Assembly: GCA_900111695.1 (NCBI GenBank)
Contig: FOHD01000002.1
Location: forward strand, 248,001 to 312,000
Length of the DNA stretch: 64,000 nucleotides
From: Olsenella sp. KH3B4
GTDB taxonomy: Bacteria > Actinomycetota > Coriobacteriia > Coriobacteriales > Atopobiaceae
Direction: 5' to 3'
Below the pieces are notes generated by a model. The model did not search any database. It worked only from the letters and a program-made list of their open reading frames with translations, and was not told where the DNA came from. This document shows, in pieces, positions 24,486 to 32,743 of the stretch. Position 1 is the first letter of the stretch; each line of letters starts with the position of its first letter. Position numbers and translations under genes: made by a program.

Positions 24486-25610
24486 TTACAGCGTGTTCTG
24501 GATGGCAGAGACTTCGTCGTCGGTGATGAACGAGCCGGCCTTGATCTGCTCGGCGTACTCGTTGATCTTGTCCTGGACGTCCTTCGAGACCTTGTCGGAG
24601 AACTTGCCCAGCGAGATGCCGCCGTTGTCCATGTTGCCGGTGATGGCCTTGCCGCCGCCGAAGGAGCCGGACTCGACCTCGTCCATGGCCTGGCCAATCA
24701 TCCAGTCGGTGACGGTGGAGGTCACAACGGTGGGCTGGTCGTCGCCCACGATGTCGATGGGCTGTGCGATGTCGAAGTGGGTGTCGGCACCGGCGGCCTC
24801 GAGGGCCTGGCGCGCGCCGTTGTCGACGGCGGAGGCGTCGCCCCACATGACGTCGACGTTGTTGGAGGCAATCCACTGCTGCGTGAGGTTGGTGCCGAGA
24901 GAGGCGTCGGTGAAGCCGGCCTCGAAGTTGTACTGGCCCTGGATGGACGGGTCAATCTTCTGCGCGGCGGCTAGGTACGCGGAGTACTTGGTGAGCGTGG
25001 AGGGGAGCTTCATGCCGCCGATGAAGCCGATGCTCTTGGTCTGCGTCATGAGGCCAGCGACCACACCGGCGAGGGCGCCCGTCTGCTTGAAGTCGGGCAG
25101 TACCGTCTCGACGGGATCGAGGGTCTCGTAGTCCGCCATCTCGGCGGTGGGGTCGGTGTTGGTGATCAGGAAGTGAACCTTGGGGTGGCTGTCGGCGGCG
25201 TCCGCGACGACCTCAGCCCAGTCGGAGGCAAACTGGTTCCCATTGCCGATGATGAGGTCAACGTCCTGGTCAACGTAGGTCTGAGCTGCGGTGGCAGCGT
25301 CGGCGTCGGCCGTGTTCTCCTTGGGTTCGAGCATGGTCCACTTGGGGTGGGACTCAAGCGCCCTCTTGAGGGACTCGTAGTGGCCCTGATCCCAGCCGCC
25401 GTCGGTGATGATGCCGCTCATGATCATGGCGACCTTGTAGCTGCTCTGCTCAGAATCGGACCCAGAAGCGGAGCTGTCGGACGAGCTGGAGCTGGAGCCA
25501 GAGCCGCCGCAGCCCGCAAGGGCGAGCGCGCCCATGCTGCCAAGACCCAAAGCGATGGCCTGACGCCTGTCGAGCATGGCGGCGGACAGAGACTTCTTGA
25601 TTTCACTCAT
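24486..25610 (-). CDS. BMP-family nucleoside-binding lipoprotein, paralogue B
   Basis: 374 residues from the ATG at 25610 (GGAGGAAGG upstream). The signal region has DRRQ, a hydrophobic segment and lipobox LAGC with Cys34, followed by a long Ser/Gly/Asp linker. The mature part repeats the PnrA/BmpA motifs (DGGWDQGHYESL, DVDLIIGNGNQF, DVMWGDASAVDNGA) and is about 70% like paralogue A by eye, which indicates tandem duplication. It is the presumed primary binding protein of the importer, following nupQ after a 157-bp gap that contains a CCCCAAGC/GCTTGGGG hairpin. Confidence 0.92.
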   Translation of the reverse strand: MSEIKKSLSAAMLDRRQAIALGLGSMGALALAGCGGSGSSSSSSDSSASGSDSEQSSYKVAMIMSGIITDGGWDQGHYESLKRALESHPKWTMLEPKENTADADAATAAQTYVDQDVDLIIGNGNQFASDWAEVVADAADSHPKVHFLITNTDPTAEMADYETLDPVETVLPDFKQTGALAGVVAGLMTQTKSIGFIGGMKLPSTLTKYSAYLAAAQKIDPSIQGQYNFEAGFTDASLGTNLTQQWIASNNVDVMWGDASAVDNGARQALEAAGADTHFDIAQPIDIVGDDQPTVVTSTVTDWMIGQAMDEVESGSFGGGKAITGNMDNGGISLGKFSDKVSKDVQDKINEYAEQIKAGSFITDDEVSAIQNTL

Positions 25611-25675
25611 GATGTGCCCTTTCCTTCCTCCGTTACGAGAAGCGCAGGTTGCGCCCCTCATCCCTGAAACCCTCC

Positions 25676-25707
25676 CCCAAGCACGCTACACGGATAGCTT
25701 GGGGATG
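25676..25707 (-). other. Hairpin between nupQ and lipoprotein B
   Basis: CCCCAAGC and GCTTGGGG form an 8-bp stem in the gap between the permease and lipoprotein genes. There is no T-run; it may protect the lipoprotein transcript from decay so that more lipoprotein than permease is made. Confidence 0.45.
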
Positions 25708-25767
25708 AACCAAAGAGTAGCGTAAGCGGCACTCGGTGTTCGGTGACGGGCCGAGCGCCGCCGGGAA

Positions 25768-26700
25768 CTATCGCTGCTCGCGGAAGTACGGCTGCCCGTT
25801 TGCCTTGGGGCCAGCGTGCTTGGAGCCAAAGAAGATAAGAGCGACGATGGTGAAGATGTACGGAATCATCTTGAAGAACATGACCGGCGCCGCCTGGAAC
25901 TGGGCCTGGAGTGCCACGTTGAGGCCGTCGAAGAAGCCAAACAGGAGGCTTGCGCCCAGGACGCCAAGCGCGCTCCAGCGGCCAAAGATCACCGTTGCCA
26001 GAGCAATGAAGCCGCGTCCCATCACGATGCCGTCGGTATAGATGGGGGTGTAGCACAGGGTGAGGAACGCGCCTCCCGCGGCGGTGAGCGCACCGCACAC
26101 GATGCAAGCAAGGTACTTAACGCGCACAACGTCGATGCCCAGGGTCTCGGCGGCGTGGGGGTTCTCGCCCACGGAGCGGAAGGAGAGGCCCGCGCGGAAG
26201 TGCTTGAAGAAGTAGCGCACAAGCGGGACCAGGATAAACGCCAGGTAGGCAAGAAGCGTCTGGTTGAAGAACGCATTGCCTATGAAGGGGATGTCCGAGA
26301 GCCCGGGGATGGCGATGCTTTCCATCTGGGCACCCGTCGCGTTGGCGGAGTTCGAGCCCACGAAGAGGTTGTAGCCAAAGAGCGCGATGGCGGGAGCCAG
26401 GATGTTGATGGCCATGCCGGTGACCACCTGGTCGGCGCAGAGCGTGACCGTGCAGAAGGCGTAGAGCATGTTGACCAGAACGCCAGCGACCATGCCGGCG
26501 AGAAGGCCAACCCAAAGGTTGCCGGTCATCTTGCCAACGGCGAAGCCCACAAAGGCGCCGATGGCCATGACGCCCTCGAGGCCAATGTTCACGAGGCCAG
26601 CCCGCTCTGAGAAGACCTCGCCAAGCGCCGCCAGCAGAATAGGCACGGCGCCCATGGTCATGGCCTTGAGAATCGTGGGAAGTGCAGTCATGAAGTCCAT
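25768..26700 (-). CDS. nupQ: Nucleoside ABC transporter permease NupQ
   Basis: 310 residues, mostly hydrophobic with about eight to ten membrane segments. It matches the branched-chain-amino-acid/BMP-type permease family: PILLAALGEVFSERAGLVNIGLEGVM near the start and GVNPHAAETLGI-like cytoplasmic coupling segment (SVGENPHAAETLGID). Its ATG overlaps the nupP stop by one base (TAATG). It forms the membrane channel with NupP. Confidence 0.9.
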   Translation of the reverse strand: MDFMTALPTILKAMTMGAVPILLAALGEVFSERAGLVNIGLEGVMAIGAFVGFAVGKMTGNLWVGLLAGMVAGVLVNMLYAFCTVTLCADQVVTGMAINILAPAIALFGYNLFVGSNSANATGAQMESIAIPGLSDIPFIGNAFFNQTLLAYLAFILVPLVRYFFKHFRAGLSFRSVGENPHAAETLGIDVVRVKYLACIVCGALTAAGGAFLTLCYTPIYTDGIVMGRGFIALATVIFGRWSALGVLGASLLFGFFDGLNVALQAQFQAAPVMFFKMIPYIFTIVALIFFGSKHAGPKANGQPYFREQR

Positions 26701-27791
26701 TACGCGTTCACCTCGGCCTTCTTGGCCTTTGCGTCCAGCCTTGCGGCGACGTAGGCCTTGATCTTGGGGAGCTTGACGGCGGCCATGCCGGCGACGGCAA
26801 AGATGATGATGAGGCCGCGGATGATCTCGACGATGGCGGTGGGAACGCCAATGACGCTCTGCATCATGGTTCCGCCCGTGGAGAGGACACCAAAGAAGAA
26901 CGCCACGAAGATGGCAGCGATGGGGTTGAGCTGCGCGATGAGGGCAATTGCCACGCCGTCAAAGCCAAAGCCCGAGCCAAAGCCGTCGGCAAGGCGGTAC
27001 GGGGTCTTGCCAAGGAGCTCGACGGCTCCGCCCAGGCCGGCAATGGCACCCGAGAGGATGAAGGCGAGCAGAACCAGGCGACGGACAGGGAAGCCGTTCA
27101 CCCTCGAGGCGATGGGGTTCATGCCAACCGCGCGGATCTTGAAGCCAAAGGAGGTGCGGAAGATGACGTACCAGATGAAGATGCCCAGCACGATGGCGAG
27201 AATCACGCCCACGTGCGTGCCAAGGACCTCGGGGAGACGTGCAGACTGCGGGATGGCGATGGTCTTGGGCAGGCCGTTATCGGAGTAGACGTTCTTGTAG
27301 ATGTACTCCATGAAGTACATGGCCACGTAGTTGAGCATGATCGTGGTGATCATCTCGTTGAGGCCGCGGGTGATCTTCATGATGCCCGGGAGAAGCCCCC
27401 AGATGGCGCCAGCCACAATGCCGGCGAGAAGCCCCAACGCAAGACCGGCGGGGCCCTCGAGCCCCAGGCCGAGGACGCACGTTGCGGTGGCGCAGCCGCC
27501 CATGATGAACTGACCCTCGCCGCCGAGGTTAAAGACGCCGCACTTGTAGGCGAACGCCGCGCACAGACCAGTGAAGATCAGCGGGCAGGCACGCTCGAGG
27601 GTCTTGCTCAGCTTGGCGCCATCGCCCAGGGAACCCTGGATCATGGCCGCATAGCCCTCAAACGGGTTCTTCCCAAGGCACGCGATGATGATCGCGCCAA
27701 TGATCAGAGCCAGGAGCACGGCGATGACCGGCGTGAGGATCATCATGCGCCTCTCGCTGCGCTCCTCCGGGCTCAGAGCCTTCTTTGCCAC
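26700..27791 (-). CDS. nupP: Nucleoside ABC transporter permease NupP
   Basis: 363 residues with a basic N-terminus (LSPEERSERRMM), then about eight to ten membrane segments. The family motifs FTGLCAAFAYKCGVFNLGGEGQF and the coupling segment AVGMNPIASRVNGF are clear. A charged C-terminal tail (ARLDAKAKKAEV) is present. It pairs with NupQ; the 12-bp gap after nupO and one-base overlap with nupQ indicate one operon. Confidence 0.9.
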   Translation of the reverse strand: MAKKALSPEERSERRMMILTPVIAVLLALIIGAIIIACLGKNPFEGYAAMIQGSLGDGAKLSKTLERACPLIFTGLCAAFAYKCGVFNLGGEGQFIMGGCATATCVLGLGLEGPAGLALGLLAGIVAGAIWGLLPGIMKITRGLNEMITTIMLNYVAMYFMEYIYKNVYSDNGLPKTIAIPQSARLPEVLGTHVGVILAIVLGIFIWYVIFRTSFGFKIRAVGMNPIASRVNGFPVRRLVLLAFILSGAIAGLGGAVELLGKTPYRLADGFGSGFGFDGVAIALIAQLNPIAAIFVAFFFGVLSTGGTMMQSVIGVPTAIVEIIRGLIIIFAVAGMAAVKLPKIKAYVAARLDAKAKKAEVNA

Positions 27792-27803
27792 GTTTACCCC
27801 CTC

Positions 27804-29315
27804 CTACTTTCCTGCCATGGCGAGCGAGATCTCCTTGATGGGAGGGTTCGCGCCCGGATACGTACCCATGATCTGGCCCTCGAAGAGAACCACGATGCGG
27901 TCGGAGAGCTTGAGCACCTCGTCGAAGTCGGCCGAGATGAGAAGCACTGCGCATCCGGCGTCACGCTGGGCCACAATCTGGTTGTGGATGAACTCGGTGG
28001 CGCCAATGTCAAGGCCACGGGTGGGATAGACCGCCACCAGGAGCTTGGGATGTCCCTCGAGCTCACGGGCGAGAATGACCTTCTGCTGGTTGCCGCCAGA
28101 GAGGCTGCGAGCAGTCTGGTCGACGGAGGTGCAGCGGATGTCGTTCTCCTCGCGCAGGCGCTCGGCGTAGGAGTGAATCTCGCCCATCTTGAGCCACTTG
28201 CCGTGACCGAGGGAGAACTGATCGGACTCGGTCTGCTTGAGCACGAGGTTCTCGGCGATGGTCATATCGCCCACGAGGCCCATCTTGTTGCGGTCCTCGG
28301 GAATGTTGCCCAGGCCGGCGTCGATGAAGGTCTCGGGCGAGAAGACGGCGATCTCGTTCCCATCAGGGCCGATGACCTTGCCGGAGTCCGGCTTGACGAG
28401 GCCGGTCACGACCTCGGCCAGGGGGGTCTGGCCGTTGCCGTCGATACCTGCGACGCCCAGAATCTCGCCCTTGTGGATGGTAAGAGAGACGTCCTTCAGT
28501 CCACCGTGCTTTATCTCGGGGTGGTACGAGACGTTCTGGAGGATAAACTCGTCCTTGGTAGCGTTGGTGACCTTCTCGTAGGTGTTCTCGACGAACTTCT
28601 GGCCAATCATGAGGTCGGCCAGCTCCTGCTCGGTGGTGTCGGCAACGCGCACCGTCTCGACCGTCTCGCCGCGGCGAAGCACTGTGACGCGGTCGGAGAT
28701 GCGCATGACCTCGCGCATCTTGTGGGAGATGAAGATGATGCCCTTGCCCTCGGCGGTAAGCGAACGCATGATGTCAAAGAGGCCCTCGACCTCGAGGTCG
28801 GTGAGGACGGCCGTGGGTTCGTCAAGGACGAGCAGATCGGCGCCGCGGAACAGCACCTTCATGATCTCCACGCGCTGCTGCATGCCAATGGACATGTCGC
28901 CGACCTTCTCGTCGAGGTCGATCTCAAGGCCATAGCGGTCCATGATCTCCTCGACGGCCTTGCGGTCCTCGCCCTCCTGCAGCAGAGGCGAATTGTGGCG
29001 CTTGTCGCCCAGGATGATGTTCTCGAGGCCCGTCATGTCCTCGATGAGCATGAAGTGCTGGTGGACCATGCCGATGCCCTGTTCAACGGCAATGCGCGGC
29101 GAGGAGATGCCCACCTCCTTGCCATGCATGAAGATCTTGCCTTCGGTGGGTTGGTAGAGCCCAATAAGGACGTTCATGAGCGTGGACTTGCCCGCGCCGT
29201 TCTCGCCCAGAAGGGTGTGCACCTCCCCCTCCTGAACATCTAAAGTCACGTTCTTGTTCGCGTAGAACGAACCGAAGCGCTTGCTGATGTTCTCCATTCT
29301 CAGCAACTCGGCCAT
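27804..29315 (-). CDS. nupO: Nucleoside ABC transporter ATPase NupO
   Basis: 503 residues with two ABC domains. Domain 1 has Walker A GENGAGKST, signature MSIGMQQRVEI and Walker B LLVLDEPTAVL. Domain 2 has a degenerate Walker A (GIDGNGQT, lacking the Lys) and a canonical signature SLSGGNQQKVI; this asymmetry is normal for RbsA/NupO-type ATPases. It energises NupPQ for uptake of purine nucleosides such as guanosine and inosine. It is the first gene of the operon nupO-nupP-nupQ-lipoprotein B-deaminase-lipoprotein A. Confidence 0.92.
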   Translation of the reverse strand: MAELLRMENISKRFGSFYANKNVTLDVQEGEVHTLLGENGAGKSTLMNVLIGLYQPTEGKIFMHGKEVGISSPRIAVEQGIGMVHQHFMLIEDMTGLENIILGDKRHNSPLLQEGEDRKAVEEIMDRYGLEIDLDEKVGDMSIGMQQRVEIMKVLFRGADLLVLDEPTAVLTDLEVEGLFDIMRSLTAEGKGIIFISHKMREVMRISDRVTVLRRGETVETVRVADTTEQELADLMIGQKFVENTYEKVTNATKDEFILQNVSYHPEIKHGGLKDVSLTIHKGEILGVAGIDGNGQTPLAEVVTGLVKPDSGKVIGPDGNEIAVFSPETFIDAGLGNIPEDRNKMGLVGDMTIAENLVLKQTESDQFSLGHGKWLKMGEIHSYAERLREENDIRCTSVDQTARSLSGGNQQKVILARELEGHPKLLVAVYPTRGLDIGATEFIHNQIVAQRDAGCAVLLISADFDEVLKLSDRIVVLFEGQIMGTYPGANPPIKEISLAMAGK

Positions 29316-29360
29316 GCCTACCGCCTTTCGCCGACAGACGCTATCAAACCGTCATCTGAA

Positions 29361-29375
29361 CAAACAATAGTTTTG
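29361..29375. promoter_or_regulatory. Purine-island operator, site 7 (upstream of nupO)
   Basis: CAAAC-AATAG-TTTTG, 46 bp before the nupO ATG and just past the stop of the XdhD-like gene. Confidence 0.5.
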
Positions 29376-29385
29376 CATCAAAGTG

Positions 29386-32184
29386 TTAACGGGACTTTTC
29401 CGCCTCCTTGCCGGCCGTCTTCTTGCGGGAATATGGCGTCCCCTCAAGGGGGAGCTTGGTACGAAGCACACCGTCAACCCGGTGATAGGCGTTCTGGATG
29501 GCGGGAGCCGTGGGGATGGTGGCAATCTCGCCAATGCCCTTGCCGCCATACGCAACCGGAAGGAGGTGTTCCTTCTCGACGTAGATGGCATCGATGTGCG
29601 GAATCTGGTTGGCGCGAAGAAGCCCCAGGGTGCCGTAGTGCGCCTGAGGGACGCAGTCCTTGAGCGGGAAGTCCTCAGTAAGCGCGTAGCCCATGCTCAT
29701 GAGGACGCCGCCCTCAATCTGGCCCTGGATGGCAATGGGGTTCACGACCTTGCCCGAGTCATGAGCCGCGTAGACCTCGCTCACGCAGCGGTCCTTGTCG
29801 AGAATCACGCAGGTAGTGGCATAGCCATAGCACACGTGGCTCTTGGGGTTGGGCTTGTCGGCACCCAGCTTGTCTGTGGGCTCGAAGTAGACGTAGCGGA
29901 ACTCGTGGCCCTCGAGCGCGGCAAGTGCCGCAACGGGGTCGTGCGGCACCACGGCGTGTCCGGCCGTGAGGTCACCCGGGTGGTTGTCCACGTAGGGGGT
30001 GTCGTCGTCGTACTCGATGGTGGCGCCGTCACCGTGGGCGCACACGGGAGTTGCGGGAACCTCCCGGCCTCCCTCGACGGCGAGCATGGCATCGCGCAGC
30101 AGGAAGGCAGCACCGCGTACAGCCTCGCCGGTGATGACGGTCTGACGAGATCCCGAGGTGGTACCGGAGTCCGGAGCGGCCTCGGTGGAGCACTCGCCAT
30201 TCTCGATGGCGGACTTGGGCAGCCCCGTTGCCTCAGCGACGTCCTGCTGGAAGACGGTGTTGCAGCCCTGGCCGATGTCGGAGGTGGCCGAGTAGATCAC
30301 GGCGCGACCGCCCTCGACGCGGATGTTGGCGCGACCGGCGTCGGGCAGGCCCACGCCCACACCGGAGTTCTTCATAGCGCAGGCGAGACCAGCGTGGTCG
30401 GCGTTCTTCTCGTACACGTCCTTCACCGCAAGCAAGGTCTCCTTGAGGGCGGTGGAGCAGTCGGCAATCTGGCCGTTGGGCAGCGCCTCGCCGGGCTCGA
30501 TGGCGTTGCGGTAGCGAATCTCCCAGGGAGAGATACCGACCTCGTCGGCGAGAAGGTCGATAAGGCACTCGAGGGCAAACTCGCTCTGGCAGACGCCAAA
30601 GCCGCGGAAGGCACCGGCGGGCGGGTTGTTGGTGTAGTACCCGTAGCCGCGGATGTCGGTGTTCTGGTAGGTGTAGGGGCCAACTGCGTGGGTGCAGGCG
30701 CGCTCGAGCACCGGGCCGCAGAGGCTCGCATAGGCGCCGGTATCGAAGTTGATCTCGCAGTCCAGGCCCGTGAACTTGCCGTCCTTGTCACAGCCCAGGG
30801 TGAAGGTGCCCACCATGGCGTGGCGCTTGGGGTGGAAGTCGATGGACTCCTGGCGCGTGAAGCGGCACTTCACCGCGCGCTTGAAGCGGTAGGCGGCAAG
30901 GGCGGCGAGGTGCTGGGCAGAGACGTCCTCCTTACCACCAAAGCCACCGCCCACGAGCATGGTCTGGACCACCACGCGCTCGGGGGTCTTGTCCCAGCCA
31001 AACATGTGGGCAACTTCCTTGCGCGTGTCGTAGGCGCCCTGGTCGGTCGAGAAGATCTTCACGCCGTCCTTGTAGGGAATGGCGACGGCGCACTCAGGCT
31101 CGAGGAAGGCGTGCTCGGTGAAGGGTGTCTCGAAGGTGTGCGTGACCACGTGGGCCGAGTTCGCAAGGGCCTCCTTGGCGTTGCCACGGGTCACGTGGCG
31201 GCTCTGGCAGACGTTGTCGTGCAGCTCCACGAGGTTGCCAAAGGCGTTAAAGCTCTTGTGGATGATGGGGGCACCCGGCGCCTTTGCCTCGGCAATGTTG
31301 CGCACCGGCTCCAGGGGCTCGTAGTCAACGTGCACAAGGCGCTTGGCGCGCTCGAGGGTCTTGGTGTCCTCGGCAACAACCAGGCAGATGGCGTCACCCA
31401 CAAAGCGGGTGATGTCGCCCTCGGCGATGAAGACGTCCCAGTCCTGGATGAGGTGGCCAACCTGGTTCACCGGCACGTCCTTGGCGGTAAGCACACCAAG
31501 GACCCCCGGCAGGGCCTCTGCCTTGGTGGCGTCGATCTTGAGGACGCGGGCACGCGGGTACTTGGAGCGCACGGCAGACGCGTACGCCATATCAGGGAAG
31601 TCGCGCTCGTCGAGGTCATCGGGGTACTTGCCGTAGCCCAGGACCTTGCGGCGCACGTCCACGCGAAAGGCGCGCTTGCCCACGCCATAGTCGTCACCGT
31701 GCTCGAGGTCCTCGTCAATCTGCGCGTCACCGCGCAGGACGGCGGCGGCGAGCTGGATGCCCTCGATGATCTTCTTGTAGCCGGTGCAGCGGCACACGTT
31801 GCCGCGAATGGCCCAACGGACCTCCTCCTCGGTGGGGTTGGGATTCTGGCGCACCAGGGCGGCACCGCTCATCACCATGCCGGGGATGCAGAAGCCGCAC
31901 TGCACGGCGCCCACGGCGCCAAACGCATAGACGAACGCCTCCTGCTCCTCGTGGGTAAGGCCCTCGACGGTGAGGATCTGCTTGCCCTGGGCAAGCTTGG
32001 TGGTCATGACGCAGCCCTTGGTGGCGATGCCGTCGATGACCACGGTGCAGGTACCGCAGGCACCCTCCGAGCAGCCATCCTTCACGGAGGTGAGATGCAG
32101 GTCATCGCGCAGGAAGCGCAGGAGCGACTTGTTCTCCTCGGTCGTGACCTCGCGACCATTCACATAGAAGCTGTAGGTTGCCAT
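29386..32184 (-). CDS. xdhD: XdhD-like fused iron-sulfur/molybdenum hydroxylase
   Basis: 932 residues, like E. coli XdhD (about 956). Residues 1-165 are the two [2Fe-2S] domains (CSEGACGTCTVVIDG, then CGFCIPG and CRCTG); the remainder is the molybdopterin-binding large subunit (GGGFGGKED, AFRGFGVCQSE, and GIGEIATIPTAPAI with the active-site Glu). It lacks a FAD domain, so electrons must leave through a partner. In E. coli the FAD protein YgfM is adjacent; here a four-cluster ferredoxin is next door instead. The family is often annotated as selenium-dependent xanthine dehydrogenase; hypoxanthine or another purine is the likely substrate. Confidence 0.92.
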   Translation of the reverse strand: MATYSFYVNGREVTTEENKSLLRFLRDDLHLTSVKDGCSEGACGTCTVVIDGIATKGCVMTTKLAQGKQILTVEGLTHEEQEAFVYAFGAVGAVQCGFCIPGMVMSGAALVRQNPNPTEEEVRWAIRGNVCRCTGYKKIIEGIQLAAAVLRGDAQIDEDLEHGDDYGVGKRAFRVDVRRKVLGYGKYPDDLDERDFPDMAYASAVRSKYPRARVLKIDATKAEALPGVLGVLTAKDVPVNQVGHLIQDWDVFIAEGDITRFVGDAICLVVAEDTKTLERAKRLVHVDYEPLEPVRNIAEAKAPGAPIIHKSFNAFGNLVELHDNVCQSRHVTRGNAKEALANSAHVVTHTFETPFTEHAFLEPECAVAIPYKDGVKIFSTDQGAYDTRKEVAHMFGWDKTPERVVVQTMLVGGGFGGKEDVSAQHLAALAAYRFKRAVKCRFTRQESIDFHPKRHAMVGTFTLGCDKDGKFTGLDCEINFDTGAYASLCGPVLERACTHAVGPYTYQNTDIRGYGYYTNNPPAGAFRGFGVCQSEFALECLIDLLADEVGISPWEIRYRNAIEPGEALPNGQIADCSTALKETLLAVKDVYEKNADHAGLACAMKNSGVGVGLPDAGRANIRVEGGRAVIYSATSDIGQGCNTVFQQDVAEATGLPKSAIENGECSTEAAPDSGTTSGSRQTVITGEAVRGAAFLLRDAMLAVEGGREVPATPVCAHGDGATIEYDDDTPYVDNHPGDLTAGHAVVPHDPVAALAALEGHEFRYVYFEPTDKLGADKPNPKSHVCYGYATTCVILDKDRCVSEVYAAHDSGKVVNPIAIQGQIEGGVLMSMGYALTEDFPLKDCVPQAHYGTLGLLRANQIPHIDAIYVEKEHLLPVAYGGKGIGEIATIPTAPAIQNAYHRVDGVLRTKLPLEGTPYSRKKTAGKEAEKSR

Positions 32185-32196
32185 CTCTCCTCCTCC

Positions 32197-32667
32197 CTAG
32201 AGGCCCTTGGCAATGACGCCGAAGACGTCGTGGATGACCCCGCGCGGGCACTTGGACGCACACATGCCGCAGGAGATGCAGTCCTGCTGGTCGATAACCG
32301 CAAGGTTGTCGGTCACGTGGACCGCATCCGACGTGCAGGCCCGCTCGCAGGCACCGCAGGCGATGCAGCTTACCTGGCACACCGCGCGCACCGCAGAACC
32401 AATCTCGTGGTTGGAGCAGAGCACCTGGATGCGCTGGTGACGCGGAACAATGTCGATGATGTGCTGCTCGCACATGCGGGCGCACAGGCCGCAGCCAATG
32501 CAGGCATCGCGGTTCACGTGCGCCACGCCGTTCTCGTTGAGCTCGATCGCGTGCATGCGGCAGGCGGCAACACACGCGCCACACCCAATGCACCCATATG
32601 AACAGCGGTCGGGCGCGGGTCCCCCTGCGCACCGCACAACCGCAACCATATCCTTCTTACGTGCCAT
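32197..32667 (-). CDS. YgfS-like four-cluster ferredoxin
   Basis: 156 residues with four [4Fe-4S] motifs of the CxxCxxC...C type: CIGCGACVAAC, CIGCGLCARMC, CIACGACERAC and CISCGMCASKC. E. coli YgfS has a similar length and sits in the corresponding purine cluster. It is 12 bp ahead of the xdhD-like gene and 76 bp after ygfK, so it probably carries electrons between XdhD and YgfK or a cellular electron carrier. No FAD-binding subunit is found with this hydroxylase. Confidence 0.88.
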   Translation of the reverse strand: MARKKDMVAVVRCAGGPAPDRCSYGCIGCGACVAACRMHAIELNENGVAHVNRDACIGCGLCARMCEQHIIDIVPRHQRIQVLCSNHEIGSAVRAVCQVSCIACGACERACTSDAVHVTDNLAVIDQQDCISCGMCASKCPRGVIHDVFGVIAKGL

Positions 32668-32691
32668 ACCTCAGTCCCCCGTATGCGTTAC

Positions 32692-32719
32692 GGCGGGACG
32701 GCCACGCAGCCGCCCCGCC
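32692..32719 (-). other. Hairpin between ygfK and the ferredoxin gene
   Basis: GGCGGGACGGC and GCCGCCCCGCC form an 11-bp stem with one mismatch and a 6-nt loop. No T-run follows on the minus strand; it may modulate read-through inside the operon. Confidence 0.45.
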
Positions 32720-32743
32720 CGTGTGTTTCTCGTGGCTCCGCGC

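Noticed and set aside
29383..32601. A 1072-codon open frame on the plus strand across the XdhD-like and ferredoxin genes
   Set aside because: Antisense shadow of genes with intact iron-sulfur and molybdenum motifs; no recognisable domains and no ribosome-binding site.
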